A stretch of DNA of 64,000 nt from Maribacter algicola. GTDB taxonomy: Bacteria; Bacteroidota; Bacteroidia; Flavobacteriales; Flavobacteriaceae. This document shows, piece by piece, positions 53,842 to 63,644 of the stretch; position 1 is the first letter of the stretch, and each line of letters starts with the position of its first letter. The position numbers were made by a program, and so were the translations under genes. The stretch spans positions 868,001-932,000 of the forward strand of contig NZ_QUSX01000002.1 in assembly GCF_003933245.1 (NCBI RefSeq), given 5' to 3'. The notes under the pieces are model-generated. The model was not told where the DNA came from, made no database searches, and saw nothing but the letters and a program-made list of their open reading frames with translations.

Positions 53842-54846
53842 TTGAAGATTGCCATTGTAATACTTAATTGGAACGGGGAGGTGCTCCTGGAACGCTATTT
53901 GCCATCGGTCGTAAAATATTCCGAAGGACTTGCGGATATTTATGTTGCCGATAATGCGTCTACTGACGGTTCCGTCGAATTTCTAAAACAGCATTATCCA
54001 AACATCCAAATAGTTCAAAACAGTGCGAACGGTGGATTCGCCAAAGGCTATAACGATGCATTAAGAAAAGTACAGGCCGATATCTACTGTCTATTGAATT
54101 CCGATGTAGAGGTCTCAAAAGACTGGCTTACGCCCGTTATCGAATTTTTCATTGAACGTTCCGATGCCGCCATTGTCCAACCAAAAATATTGGATCTATT
54201 AAAAAGGGATTATTTTGAGTATGCGGGAGCGGCCGGAGGATTCATAGACCAATTGGGATATCCGTTTTGTAGGGGAAGGATCTTCCAAAGTCTTGAAAAA
54301 GACCAAGGGCAGTACGATGATGTGAGAGAAATTTTTTGGGCCACAGGTGCCTGTATGTTTGTACGTTCCAAGGTATATTGGAAATTGGAAGGCTTTGACC
54401 CCGATTACTTTGCGCATCAGGAAGAGGTTGATTTTTGCTGGAGGGCCAAAAACCAAGGATACAAGGTGTTTTATTTGGGTGCTTCCAAGGTGTACCATCT
54501 TGGTGGATCTACATTGAGCAATATGAACCCAAGAAAAACCTATCTTAACTTTAGGAATTCACTTTTTTCAATAACAAAAAATCTTCCAAGAAGAAAGGCA
54601 CTATGTATTATTGCCGTTCGGTTGTTATTGGATGGCATTGCTGCAATGCGCTTTGTCATTCAATTCAGATTCAAGCATTGTTGGGCCATATTACGGGCAC
54701 ATCTAAGTTTTTATCGTAAGTTTAGGGGTATGTACAAAAAGCGTGAAAAAGCTAAATTCATATTAAAATATTATATTGTTAAATCCATAGTATGGTCTTA
54801 CTTCGTAAATGGAATAAAGAATTTTAACATTTTAGTAAAAGATTAA
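53842..54846 (+). CDS. Glycosyltransferase family 2 (rhamnosyltransferase-like)
   Basis: 334 residues, TTG start. GT-A signatures: VILNWNGEVLLERYLPSV, VADNASTDGS, and metal-site LLNSDVEV; the acceptor loop has WATGACMFVRS and FAHQEEVDFCWRA, as in WbbL-type rhamnosyltransferases. C-terminal amphipathic helices suggest membrane association. Probably adds a sugar to a cell-surface polysaccharide. Confidence 0.87.
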   Translation: MKIAIVILNWNGEVLLERYLPSVVKYSEGLADIYVADNASTDGSVEFLKQHYPNIQIVQNSANGGFAKGYNDALRKVQADIYCLLNSDVEVSKDWLTPVIEFFIERSDAAIVQPKILDLLKRDYFEYAGAAGGFIDQLGYPFCRGRIFQSLEKDQGQYDDVREIFWATGACMFVRSKVYWKLEGFDPDYFAHQEEVDFCWRAKNQGYKVFYLGASKVYHLGGSTLSNMNPRKTYLNFRNSLFSITKNLPRRKALCIIAVRLLLDGIAAMRFVIQFRFKHCWAILRAHLSFYRKFRGMYKKREKAKFILKYYIVKSIVWSYFVNGIKNFNILVKD

Positions 54847-54879
54847 CTAATAACCGCTTTAAACGATTGTCAAAAACTA

Positions 54880-54887
54880 TAATTTTG
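54880..54887 (+). promoter_or_regulatory. -7 promoter box of the OmpA lipoprotein gene
   Basis: TAATTTTG matches TAnnTTTG and lies 52 bp before the ATG. A strict TTG at 19-20 bp upstream is absent (CTTTAAA there), so the -33 element is weak. Confidence 0.45.
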
Positions 54888-54939
54888 ATTCCGTTTAAGT
54901 AAATAAGTAAATAACAAACATTAAATATAGTAAGCAATT

Positions 54940-55797
54940 ATGAAAAAAATCGTTTTAGGCTGTCTTGGAGTAACGCTATTATTGTCTTCCTGTGTTTCAC
55001 AGAAGAAATATGCCGATCTTGAGGCGAAACAAAAAGAGACCCAAGATTTATTGAATTCAGCAACCGTGAAGTTGAACGATTGTTTGGAAGAAAAGGCCAC
55101 TGCCTCATCAAGGCTTCAAACCTTGGAAGATCAAAATGCCTTTTTGAAAGCCAATAATCAGGAGTTGATCAATAACATGGGCAACCTAACGACCTTGACC
55201 ACCAAAGGTGCCGAGAATTTAGAGAAATCCTTAGAGAGTTTAAAAGAGAAAGACCTAACAATCCGTAAGCTGAACGATGCCATTACCAGAAGGGACTCAG
55301 TAAACCTTTCCTTGGTACAGAGCTTAAAAGGAGTTTTGGGCAATTTGGATGACGAGGATATTGAAATCAGCGTAGAAAAAGGTGTTGTTTTCGTATCTAT
55401 TTCCGATAAACTATTATTCAGCAGCGGAAGCTACAACGTAACCAATAGAGCTAAGGAAGTTCTTGGGAAAGTAGCCAAAGTAGTTAACAACAAGCCTGAT
55501 TTTGAGTTTATGGTAGAAGGCCATACCGATGATGTACCTTACAGAAGTGGCGTCTTGTTGGACAACTGGGACCTAAGTGTGAAAAGAGCTACTGCGGTAG
55601 TTAGAATACTGCAAAACGATTTTGGTGTTGATCCCAAACGTATGACCGCTGCGGGTAGGGCTGAATACGTTCCTGTTTCCCAAACTGAGAAATCCAAGAA
55701 CAGAAGAACAAGAATCGTTGTGCTTCCAAAAATCGATCAGTTCTATAGCATGATCGAAGAGGGAATGAAAGATCCTGCTATCAATGGTGGAAGATAA
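54940..55797 (+). CDS. OmpA-family peptidoglycan-binding lipoprotein
   Basis: 285 residues. Lipobox LSSC (Cys18), a coiled coil of about 100 residues (ADLEAKQKETQDLLNSATVK ... LEKSLESLKEKD) and a C-terminal OmpA domain (about 150-265) with LLFSSGSYNV, VEGHTDDVPY, NWDLSVKRATAV and RRTRIVVLP. Anchored in the outer membrane and bound to peptidoglycan, it links the two. A similar leader and coiled coil start the partial gene at 63645. Confidence 0.92.
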   Translation: MKKIVLGCLGVTLLLSSCVSQKKYADLEAKQKETQDLLNSATVKLNDCLEEKATASSRLQTLEDQNAFLKANNQELINNMGNLTTLTTKGAENLEKSLESLKEKDLTIRKLNDAITRRDSVNLSLVQSLKGVLGNLDDEDIEISVEKGVVFVSISDKLLFSSGSYNVTNRAKEVLGKVAKVVNNKPDFEFMVEGHTDDVPYRSGVLLDNWDLSVKRATAVVRILQNDFGVDPKRMTAAGRAEYVPVSQTEKSKNRRTRIVVLPKIDQFYSMIEEGMKDPAINGGR

Positions 55798-55819
55798 TTC
55801 TTCCCTTCAAAGTATATTT

Positions 55820-55850
55820 AAAAAGCGGCTCAAATGGGCCGCTTTTTTTA
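55820..55850. terminator. Bidirectional intrinsic terminator
   Basis: Stem AAAAGCGGC (55821-55829) with GCCGCTTTT (55838-55846) and flanking A and T tracts on the two sides. Serves the OmpA gene on the plus strand and the convergent small membrane gene on the minus strand. Confidence 0.88.
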
Positions 55851-55854
55851 TTCC

Positions 55855-56040
55855 TTATTTTTTCGTCGTTTTCAGATAATCGAATAAAACCAAAACGAAC
55901 AACCCGGTCCAAATAAGGCGATAGGCCCAAATATTTACTTCAAAACCAAAAAACTGACCCGTATCGCCCATCCCAAAGAAACTATAGACTACGGTGAGTA
56001 TAGCTATAGCCATTCCGATAATTAGTATTGTTTTTCTCAT
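55855..56040 (-). CDS. Small two-helix membrane protein
   Basis: 61 residues with two hydrophobic segments (ILIIGMAIAILTVVYSFFGM and IWAYRLIWTGLFVLVLFDYL) and a short basic tail. Function unknown. It lies 36 bp downstream of the threonylcarbamoyl-AMP synthase gene on the same strand and ends near the shared terminator. Confidence 0.7.
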   Translation of the reverse strand: MRKTILIIGMAIAILTVVYSFFGMGDTGQFFGFEVNIWAYRLIWTGLFVLVLFDYLKTTKK

Positions 56041-56076
56041 TTCTCAATTTCGTCGGTTTATATTATAAGTTATATC

Positions 56077-56697
56077 CTAAATAATATCAATACCCCCTTT
56101 TCCTTCCCTGATGACCTCTGGAAAGCCTGTGGACAAATCAATGATGGTAGAGGCCACATTCCCTCCATATCCTCCATCGATCACAACATCCACCAAATTA
56201 TCCCACTTTTCATAGATCAGTTCTGGATCCGTAGTGTATTCCAAAACATCATCATCATCCCGAATGGAAGTTGAAACAATGGGATTTCCCAAACCTTGTA
56301 CCAAGGCCCTGGCAATGTTATTGTCCGGTACCCGTATTCCCACGGTCTTCTTCTTTTTAAAGTCTTTGGGCAAGTTGTTGTTCCCAGGTAAAATAAAGGT
56401 ATAGGGTCCGGGTAAAGCCCTTTTTAGAATCTTAAAAGTGGCCGTATCAATTTGTCGGGCATAATCGGAAAGATTGCTTAGATCCGCACAAATAAAGGAC
56501 CAGTTGGCCTTCGCCAATTTTATTCCCTTAATACGGGCAATTTTTTCAAGGGCCCTTGAATTGGTTATGTCACAACCCAGACCGTAGACCGTATCCGTAG
56601 GATATATAACCAGTCCCCCTTTTCGCAATACCTGTACCACCTTGGCAATCTCTCTGGGATTGGGGTTCTCCTCATATATTCTTATAAGTTCGGCCAT
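56077..56697 (-). CDS. L-threonylcarbamoyladenylate synthase (Sua5/YrdC/TsaC family)
   Basis: 206 residues. Family pattern VVQVLRKGGLVIYPTDTVYGLGCD, ALEKIARIKG, LPGPYTFILPGN, VGIRVPDNNIARALVQGLGNPIVSTS and DVVIDGG. Makes threonylcarbamoyl-AMP from threonine, bicarbonate and ATP for the universal t6A37 tRNA modification. Confidence 0.9.
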   Translation of the reverse strand: MAELIRIYEENPNPREIAKVVQVLRKGGLVIYPTDTVYGLGCDITNSRALEKIARIKGIKLAKANWSFICADLSNLSDYARQIDTATFKILKRALPGPYTFILPGNNNLPKDFKKKKTVGIRVPDNNIARALVQGLGNPIVSTSIRDDDDVLEYTTDPELIYEKWDNLVDVVIDGGYGGNVASTIIDLSTGFPEVIREGKGGIDII

Positions 56698-56706
56698 GTA
56701 ATTCTA

Positions 56707-57591
56707 TTATTTCTGATATACCCTTACATAATCTACTTCCATAACCGCTGGAAAAATAGTGTTGTCCACACCTTCAAGTCCGCCCCAATTTCCACCTACG
56801 GCAATATTCATCAAAAAATAAAAAGGCTTTGAAAAGGGCCAATTATCCGAATTGGAATTCGCCGGTCTTATGAAGTTCAGTTGCACGTTTTCCGCAGTGT
56901 CTATATAGAACTTCATGTATTTATCCGTCCAAAGGACGCCATAGGTGTGAAATTCTTCCTCTATGGTTTCCATTGGTACGGGTCCAGAAGTAATCTGGGT
57001 GCCCTTTACATGATTGTTTGCTGTACTGTGAATAGAAAAATGGACCTCGTTTGGGCTGTAGCTCACATATTCCATAATATCAATTTCGCCACAGGCTGGC
57101 CATCCAACGGAATTTATATCGTAGCCCAACATCCAAAGAGCCGGCCAAATTCCCTTTCCTTTATACTCGGGAATTTTAGCGCGAATCTCCATTTTACCAT
57201 ACCTGAATTCCTTTTTGCTATTTAATCTCGCGGAAGTATAATTACTCCCATCAAAGGTCTCTTTTTTGGCAATGATCTTTAAAGTGCCATCGCCAACTTC
57301 CACATTGCCCTCGCTGATATAATTTTGAAGTTCATTGTTTCCCCAACCGTGATTCCCGGTTTCAAGCTTCCAGTTTTCAGCGGAAAGTGCCGTACCATCG
57401 AATTCATCGCTCCAAACCAATTGTGCATCGTCCCAATAATCGGGAGCAAAGACATCTTCTATAGTAGGGGGAGTTTCAAAATTTTCAGGAAGAATACTTT
57501 CCAATGGCTCTTCTGCTACGGAAGAACTTTGACAAGATGCCATCAAAAAAGAAAAGGTGATAAACGGAATGGACAATCTATATTTTTTCAT
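56707..57591 (-). CDS. Glycoside hydrolase family 16 lipoprotein (laminarinase-like)
   Basis: 294 residues. Lipobox MASC (Cys20). Catalytic GEIDIMEYV with nucleophile Glu169, Asp171 and acid/base Glu174; the GIWPALWMLG and GYDINSVGWPACGEI context and KGTQ/HTYGVLW loop match beta-1,3-glucanases. Likely cleaves laminarin or related beta-glucan at the cell surface, in keeping with a marine flavobacterium. Confidence 0.92.
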   Translation of the reverse strand: MKKYRLSIPFITFSFLMASCQSSSVAEEPLESILPENFETPPTIEDVFAPDYWDDAQLVWSDEFDGTALSAENWKLETGNHGWGNNELQNYISEGNVEVGDGTLKIIAKKETFDGSNYTSARLNSKKEFRYGKMEIRAKIPEYKGKGIWPALWMLGYDINSVGWPACGEIDIMEYVSYSPNEVHFSIHSTANNHVKGTQITSGPVPMETIEEEFHTYGVLWTDKYMKFYIDTAENVQLNFIRPANSNSDNWPFSKPFYFLMNIAVGGNWGGLEGVDNTIFPAVMEVDYVRVYQK

Positions 57592-57635
57592 CGGTAAAGA
57601 AATTTATACCAATTTAGTGATTTAAGCTTTAACCG

Positions 57636-59960
57636 TTATAGGACCTCCAATTTTGCAAACCTAAGAAGTAGTTTTTTTACATCGCCTTGATCAAACTTGA
57701 TTTCCGCCTTGCGGTCATTCCCTACCCCTTCTATCTTAAGGACCTTGCCCCTTCCGAATCTGGAGTGGTTAACCAAGACTCCTTCTTCCAGGCCTGGGTC
57801 GATCCTATTGGTGTTCCCTACAGGTTGTGAAAGTTCAGGTTTGATCTTCCTTAATTTTTTAAGTTGGCTTATGTTCGGTCGATCTATACCGGGAGGAGTT
57901 CCGCTTACAGGCTTCGTTTGTCGTAATCTACTTTTGTCCACCTCGCCAAATATGTCGGCATCGATCATGGACTTGTATCGATATCCACCATCCAAAGGAG
58001 TTAGGTTCTCTACATACTGCTCATCGATTTCCTCCAAAAATCGGCTAGGTTCCGCATCTATCAATTTTCCCCATCGATATCGGTTTTGTGTATAGGTCAA
58101 GTACGCCTGTTTTTCGGCACGGGTCAAGGCCACATAAAAAAGCCTTCGCTCCTCCTCCAACTCACTTCTCGTATTCATGCTCATCCCTGAAGGGAAAAGA
58201 TCCTCCTCCATCCCTACGATATATACATATGGAAACTCCAGCCCTTTGGCAAGGTGAATGGTCATGAGGGCAACACGGTCGTCATCGCCCGTATCGTTAT
58301 CCAAATCCGTCGCCAAGGCCACGTCCTCTAAAAATTCGCTCAGCCCTCCGGTCGCATCCGCAATTTCCTTTTGCCCTTCCACAAAGTCCTTGATACCGTT
58401 GAGCAACTCCTCTATATTTTCCATACGGGCAATACCTTCTGGGGTACCGTCCTTTTTAAATTCCAGTAAGAGTCCGGTCTTCTTGGCTACATGCTCAGCC
58501 AAGGTAAAGGCATCGGTCCCCTCGTTCATGATTTGAAAGCTTTTGACCATGGTAACAAAATCCTCCAATTTCCTTTTAGTACCAGAATTTATTTTCAAGT
58601 CTATTTTGGAAATGTTCTCCATGACCTCGAACATGGAACGCCCGTAATGATTTGCAGCAACCACCAACTTATCAATAGTTGTTTGTCCTATGCCACGCGC
58701 CGGAAAATTGATGACCCGTTTTAAGGCTTCCTCGTCCTTTTGGTTGATGACCAACCTGAGATAGGACAAAACGTCCTTGATTTCCTTGCGTTGATAAAAG
58801 GATAGTCCGCCGTAGATCCTATACGGAATATCTCTTTTACGCAAGGCATCCTCAATGGCCCGGGATTGGGAGTTGGTACGGTACAAAACGGCAAATTCCC
58901 CATTGGACATTTGGTTCTGCATTTTATGGTCCCAAATGGAATTGGCCACAAAGCGACCCTCCTCCGCATCGGTAATGCTTCTATGTATTTTTATGGCCGC
59001 ACCATCGTCGTTGGCCGTCCAGACGTTTTTCTCCAGTTGATTTTTGTTCTTGGCAATGATGGAATTGGCAGCATTCACGATATTTTTTGTGGACCGATAA
59101 TTCTGCTCCAATCGGTACATGCCCACATTGTCATAATCCCTTTGGAAATTGAGGATATTACTGATGTTGGCGCCCCTAAAGGAATAAATACTTTGGGCAT
59201 CGTCACCCACTACACAAATATTCTGAAAACGATCTGCCAGGGCCCGCACGATCAAGTATTGTGAATGGTTGGTATCCTGATACTCGTCTACCAAAATATA
59301 CCGGAAGCGGTCTTGATATTTTAAGAGTACATCGGGAAAACGGGTCAGCAATTCGTTGGTCCTTAAAAGCAGGTCGTCAAAATCCATCGCCCCGGCCTTA
59401 AAACATCGGTCTACATAATTCTGGTAAATATCCCCGATTCTCGGCCGCTTGGCCATGGCATCGGCCTCCATAAGTTCAGGATTATTGAAATAGGCCTTTA
59501 CGGTAATGAGGCTGTTCTTAAAGGAGGAGATTCGGTTTTGAACCTGTTTGTACTTGTAGATGTCCTTATCCAACCCCATTTCTTTGATAATGGAGGCGAT
59601 CAAGCGTTGCGAGTCCTGGGTATCATAAATCGTGAAATTACTGGGAAAACCAAGTTTGTCCCCATCGTACCGCAATAATTTGGCAAATACTGAGTGAAAG
59701 GTACCCATCCAAAGGTTTTTGGTTTCCGATACCCCTACAATTTCGGAAATCCGCTTTTTCATTTCTCTTGCCGCCTTGTTGGTAAAGGTCAGGGCCAGGA
59801 TATTGAAGGCATCCACACCCTGCCCCATTAAATGGGCTATGCGATAGGTAAGCACCCTTGTCTTTCCGGAACCTGCACCGGCAATCACCATTAGAGGCCC
59901 ATCCTTGTGCAAAACAGGGGCTTTTTGGGCATCATTCAATTCATCTATAAAAGAACTCAA
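57636..59960 (-). CDS. pcrA: UvrD/PcrA-type DNA helicase
   Basis: 774 residues. Superfamily 1A motifs: LNDAQKAPV (Q motif), GAGSGKT with Lys33, ALTFTNKAAREMKKRI, LVDEYQDTNHSQY, VVGDDAQSIYSFRGA, LEQNYRST, VALMTIHLAKGLEFPYVYIV and VALTRAEKQAYLTY. The C-terminus has the PcrA tail (VNHSRFGRGKVLKIEGVGNDRKAEIKF). Acts in mismatch and nucleotide-excision repair; uvrA lies 14 kb away. Confidence 0.95.
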   Translation of the reverse strand: MSSFIDELNDAQKAPVLHKDGPLMVIAGAGSGKTRVLTYRIAHLMGQGVDAFNILALTFTNKAAREMKKRISEIVGVSETKNLWMGTFHSVFAKLLRYDGDKLGFPSNFTIYDTQDSQRLIASIIKEMGLDKDIYKYKQVQNRISSFKNSLITVKAYFNNPELMEADAMAKRPRIGDIYQNYVDRCFKAGAMDFDDLLLRTNELLTRFPDVLLKYQDRFRYILVDEYQDTNHSQYLIVRALADRFQNICVVGDDAQSIYSFRGANISNILNFQRDYDNVGMYRLEQNYRSTKNIVNAANSIIAKNKNQLEKNVWTANDDGAAIKIHRSITDAEEGRFVANSIWDHKMQNQMSNGEFAVLYRTNSQSRAIEDALRKRDIPYRIYGGLSFYQRKEIKDVLSYLRLVINQKDEEALKRVINFPARGIGQTTIDKLVVAANHYGRSMFEVMENISKIDLKINSGTKRKLEDFVTMVKSFQIMNEGTDAFTLAEHVAKKTGLLLEFKKDGTPEGIARMENIEELLNGIKDFVEGQKEIADATGGLSEFLEDVALATDLDNDTGDDDRVALMTIHLAKGLEFPYVYIVGMEEDLFPSGMSMNTRSELEEERRLFYVALTRAEKQAYLTYTQNRYRWGKLIDAEPSRFLEEIDEQYVENLTPLDGGYRYKSMIDADIFGEVDKSRLRQTKPVSGTPPGIDRPNISQLKKLRKIKPELSQPVGNTNRIDPGLEEGVLVNHSRFGRGKVLKIEGVGNDRKAEIKFDQGDVKKLLLRFAKLEVL

Positions 59961-60092
59961 CGTAGTAATTTTTTAGAGTGTGAATTTAGCCATTATTGCA
60001 CGATACAGGAAATGTTGTTTTTTAGATTTATAAACAATGTGGTAAGCCGTTTGTTCCTTTTTAAATATATTTAACCCATATATATACTTTAC

Positions 60093-60641
60093 ATGATGGG
60101 CGGACTAAAATTCTCGGGATTTTTACTTTTAATGATTTTCGGAACACAATGCTTAAATGCCCAAAATAAAAGTAGCGGGCCTATTATAACCGACTTTGGG
60201 CAGGTCTGGAAAATAGAGAATCAAGACTATACATTGGATACCTCCAAAACCTTTAAAGCCGTGTTCGACATCATGACCTCGCCCGATGATTTGAACCAAG
60301 TGAACCCCTCTATAGAAACCGCCGCCCGTTTTTTGAACATGCACGGGCAGAACGGAATTCCCTTGGAGCAATTGAAGGTGGCCTTGGTCGTTCACAATAA
60401 AGCTTCCAAGGATGTTATTTCATCAGACGCATATCAGAAGAAATTCGGAACCAAAAATCCCAACGAAGCTTTGTTAAAAGCACTAATGGCCGCCAATGCG
60501 GATGTCATTTTCTGTGGACAATCTTCCGTATCCAGGGGGGTCCCAAAAGAAGAATTAATTGACGGTGTGCAACTGTCCTTAAGCGCCATGACCGCATTGA
60601 TTCAATTGCAGGACGATAATTATAGGCTGATCAAATTTTAA
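60093..60641 (+). CDS. Secreted DsrE/F-like protein
   Basis: 182 residues with Sec signal MMGGLKFSGFLLLMIFGTQCLNAQ. DsrE-like core: FKAVFDIMTSPDDLNQVNPSIE, LKVALVVHNKASKDVI, and a single Cys in DVIFCGQSSVSRG. DsrE/F proteins carry sulfur or bind redox partners; the exported form in Bacteroidota is uncharacterised. Confidence 0.8.
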   Translation: MMGGLKFSGFLLLMIFGTQCLNAQNKSSGPIITDFGQVWKIENQDYTLDTSKTFKAVFDIMTSPDDLNQVNPSIETAARFLNMHGQNGIPLEQLKVALVVHNKASKDVISSDAYQKKFGTKNPNEALLKALMAANADVIFCGQSSVSRGVPKEELIDGVQLSLSAMTALIQLQDDNYRLIKF

Positions 60642-60763
60642 ACATACATGATACAATATGCCATAATAACTCTTGAAAATCAGCAAGATGATCCGTGGCA
60701 AATTGCAAACCCATGCCTAGAAAAACCGAAGCATGACCTTTTACGAACAATAAAAATTATCAA

Positions 60764-62071
60764 ATGAAAAAACTAGGATTACTTACTTTTCTATGCTGCG
60801 GATTGACGGTGTTCGCCCAAAAATCGATGGAAAAGGATTTTAGCGCCATTGAAGACAAAGTTATCGAATGGAGAAGGTATTTCCATGAACACCCGGAATT
60901 GTCAAATAGGGAATTTGAAACAGCTGAAAAAATAGCCGATCATTTGAAAAGTCTTGGAATAGAGGTACAGACCGGTGTGGCCCATACAGGTGTGGTGGGC
61001 ATTTTAAAAGGGAACAAACCTGGGAAAGTGGTGGCACTTAGAGCCGATATAGATGCCTTGCCCGTAACCGAGCGAAATGACCTTCCTTTTAAAAGCAATG
61101 TAACATCTGAATATTTAGGAAGCGAAGTGGGCGTGATGCATGCTTGCGGACACGATACCCACATTGCCATTCTTATGGGCGTAGCCGAAGTCCTGTCCAA
61201 AAACAAGGATAGAATCAAAGGTACCGTTAAATTCATATTTCAACCCGCAGAGGAAGGAGCTCCTCCAGGTGAGGAAGGTGGTGCCGCTTTGATGATCAAG
61301 GAAGGTGTTTTACAAAATCCAGATGTGGATGCCATCTTTGGGTTGCACATCAATTCCCAAACCCCTGTAGGTATGATCAGATATAAGTCGGGAGGTACCA
61401 TGGCGGCCGCACAACGGTTCGTAATCAATGTAAAAGGAAAACAGAGCCATGGCTCACAACCTTGGTCCGGCGTGGATCCCATTTTAATAAGCGCCAAGAT
61501 TATAGATGGCCTGCAAACAATCATCAGCCGGGAAATGAACCTTACCAATGAGGCTGCCGTAATTACGGTGGGAAAGATCACTTCTGGGGTTAGGAATAAC
61601 ATCATTCCAGAAAGTGCGGAAATCGTTGGTACCATCCGGACCTTGGATTATGATATGCAAAAACAATTGAACAGAAGAATGAAGGAAATGGTACAATCCA
61701 TCGCAGAGGCCTACCGTGGGGAGGCCACTACGGAGATTGCCTCAGGAACGGCCATCACCTATAACAATCCAGAATTGGTTTCCCAAATGATACCGACCAT
61801 GAAAGCCGTTGCCGGAAAGGAAAACGTTGTGGTCGCCAAGGCCGTTACGGGTGCGGAGGACTTCTCGTTCTATCAAGAAAAAGTGCCCGGATTCTTTTTC
61901 TTTTTGGGTGGTATGACTCCAGGGACCAAGGAATCCTTTCCTCATCACACCCCAGATTTCAGGATTGATGACAGTGGTTTGTTATTGGGCGTAAAAACCC
62001 TTACTGCCATGAGTCTGGATTACCTGAACAGCGATAAAACCCCAAGATTGGAAAATCAACCAAAAGGATAA
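60764..62071 (+). CDS. M20-family amidohydrolase
   Basis: 435 residues with Sec signal ending VFAQ. Metal ligands visible in MHACGHDTHIAIL and FQPAEEG, with the dimerisation domain from about 200 to 320, and a final PHHTPDF. Members hydrolyse N-acyl amino acids or peptides (hippurate hydrolase/IAA-amino acid type). The signal peptide places it in the periplasm. Seven bases before the glutamate-synthase-like gene. Confidence 0.92.
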   Translation: MKKLGLLTFLCCGLTVFAQKSMEKDFSAIEDKVIEWRRYFHEHPELSNREFETAEKIADHLKSLGIEVQTGVAHTGVVGILKGNKPGKVVALRADIDALPVTERNDLPFKSNVTSEYLGSEVGVMHACGHDTHIAILMGVAEVLSKNKDRIKGTVKFIFQPAEEGAPPGEEGGAALMIKEGVLQNPDVDAIFGLHINSQTPVGMIRYKSGGTMAAAQRFVINVKGKQSHGSQPWSGVDPILISAKIIDGLQTIISREMNLTNEAAVITVGKITSGVRNNIIPESAEIVGTIRTLDYDMQKQLNRRMKEMVQSIAEAYRGEATTEIASGTAITYNNPELVSQMIPTMKAVAGKENVVVAKAVTGAEDFSFYQEKVPGFFFFLGGMTPGTKESFPHHTPDFRIDDSGLLLGVKTLTAMSLDYLNSDKTPRLENQPKG

Positions 62072-62077
62072 TTATCA

Positions 62078-63631
62078 ATGGCTTACCAGATTGTATTACT
62101 TGCCATTATTCCATGGTGGGTATGGATTATTATTTTCTTGGCCTTAGTGGCCCTTTGGGATATTTTCATTCAGAGGAAGCATACCATTAAACACAATTAT
62201 CCCATTGTAGGCCATTTAAGATATTGGCTGGAAAGTATCGGCCCGGAAATGCGCCAATATTTTGTGGCTAATAACCGTGAAGAGCTGCCCTTTAATAGGA
62301 TTGAACGTGGTTGGATCTATGCATCCGCCAAAAAAGAGAACAATTACGAGGGATTTGGTACGGATCGGGACATTTATGCCCATCAACATGTTTTTATCAA
62401 AAATAGCATGATGGCCTATAAGGTTCCACAAGGCCACCCCAACGAACTGGACCCCACTTTTATTCCATGCGCAAAAGTTATGGGAGCTTTCCACAAACGA
62501 AAAAGACCATACAGGCCAGCGAGCGTCATTAATGTTTCGGCCATGAGCTTTGGATCTTTATCGGCTGCAGCGGTAGAGGCCATGAACATTGGCGTTAAAA
62601 AATGTGGCGCCTACCATAATACGGGTGAAGGCGGACTTTCCCCGTATCACAAGCAAGGTGGTGATGTCATTTTTCATTTCGGTACCGGATATTTTGGCGT
62701 TAGAACTCCGGATGGAAATTTTTCCATGGAAAAAATGAAAAAGCTTGTTGATGATAATCCCTGTATAAAAGCTATTGAAATAAAACTGTCCCAAGGTGCC
62801 AAACCGGGGAAGGGAGGTGTTTTGCCCGGAGCGAAAATCACCCATGAATTGGCCGATATAAGAGGGGTTGAAGTGGGAAAGGATGTGCTATCCCCTGCAA
62901 CCCATAAGGCATTCTCCTCAGTACCAGAACTCATGGCCCTCATTGAGCAAATTGCCGATGAAACCGGATTGCCTGTTGGTATTAAGGCGGCCATTGGAAA
63001 ACTGGACCAATGGGAAGAATTGGCCAACCTGATGCTAAAAACTGGAAAAGGACCCGATTTTATTACCGTAGATGGTGGTGAAGGTGGTACGGGCGCTGCG
63101 CCTCCCTCCTTCGCCGATCATGTGTCCCTACCATGGGTGTACGGCTTCTCCAGTGTATACAAGGTTTTTCTTGACAGAAAATTGACGGACAGGATCCTTT
63201 TCATAGGAAGTGGCAAACTAGGCTTCCCCGCCAAAGCGGCCATGGCCTTTGCTATGGGGATAGATTGTATCAATGTGGCACGTGAGGCCATGATGAGCAT
63301 TGGTTGCATCCAGGCCCAGGTATGTCACACCAACAGGTGTCCCACGGGTATTGCCACACAGAACAAATGGCTTCAGAATGGTATTGACGTCCCATTAAAG
63401 TCGGATCGATTGGCCCAATATTTCAGAACCTTCCGAAAGGAATTTTTGGAAATTACCCATGCGTCGGGATACGAACATCCCTGTCAATTTACCATGGACG
63501 ATGTACAGGTAAACCTAGATGACAACGAATTGAACAAAAGCCTTGCCTATGCATACGGATATAATAAACCCAAAGTACCCTTTAATGGTGTTCAGGAATT
63601 AAAAGACTGTTCGTATCTTGGCGGCAAATAA
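62078..63631 (+). CDS. Membrane-anchored FMN-binding glutamate synthase-like protein
   Basis: 517 residues. One or two N-terminal membrane helices (IVLLAIIPWWVWIIIFLALV). The rest is the FMN/Fe-S central barrel of GltB (SAMSFGSLSAAAVEAMNIGV, NTGEGGLSPYH, GGEGGTGAAPPSFADH) with cluster cysteines in CIQAQVCHTNRCPTGIATQ. It lacks the amidotransferase domain, so it is not a complete glutamate synthase; likely an FMN oxidoreductase. Confidence 0.9.
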   Translation: MAYQIVLLAIIPWWVWIIIFLALVALWDIFIQRKHTIKHNYPIVGHLRYWLESIGPEMRQYFVANNREELPFNRIERGWIYASAKKENNYEGFGTDRDIYAHQHVFIKNSMMAYKVPQGHPNELDPTFIPCAKVMGAFHKRKRPYRPASVINVSAMSFGSLSAAAVEAMNIGVKKCGAYHNTGEGGLSPYHKQGGDVIFHFGTGYFGVRTPDGNFSMEKMKKLVDDNPCIKAIEIKLSQGAKPGKGGVLPGAKITHELADIRGVEVGKDVLSPATHKAFSSVPELMALIEQIADETGLPVGIKAAIGKLDQWEELANLMLKTGKGPDFITVDGGEGGTGAAPPSFADHVSLPWVYGFSSVYKVFLDRKLTDRILFIGSGKLGFPAKAAMAFAMGIDCINVAREAMMSIGCIQAQVCHTNRCPTGIATQNKWLQNGIDVPLKSDRLAQYFRTFRKEFLEITHASGYEHPCQFTMDDVQVNLDDNELNKSLAYAYGYNKPKVPFNGVQELKDCSYLGGK

Positions 63632-63644
63632 AATGCAAGTATCC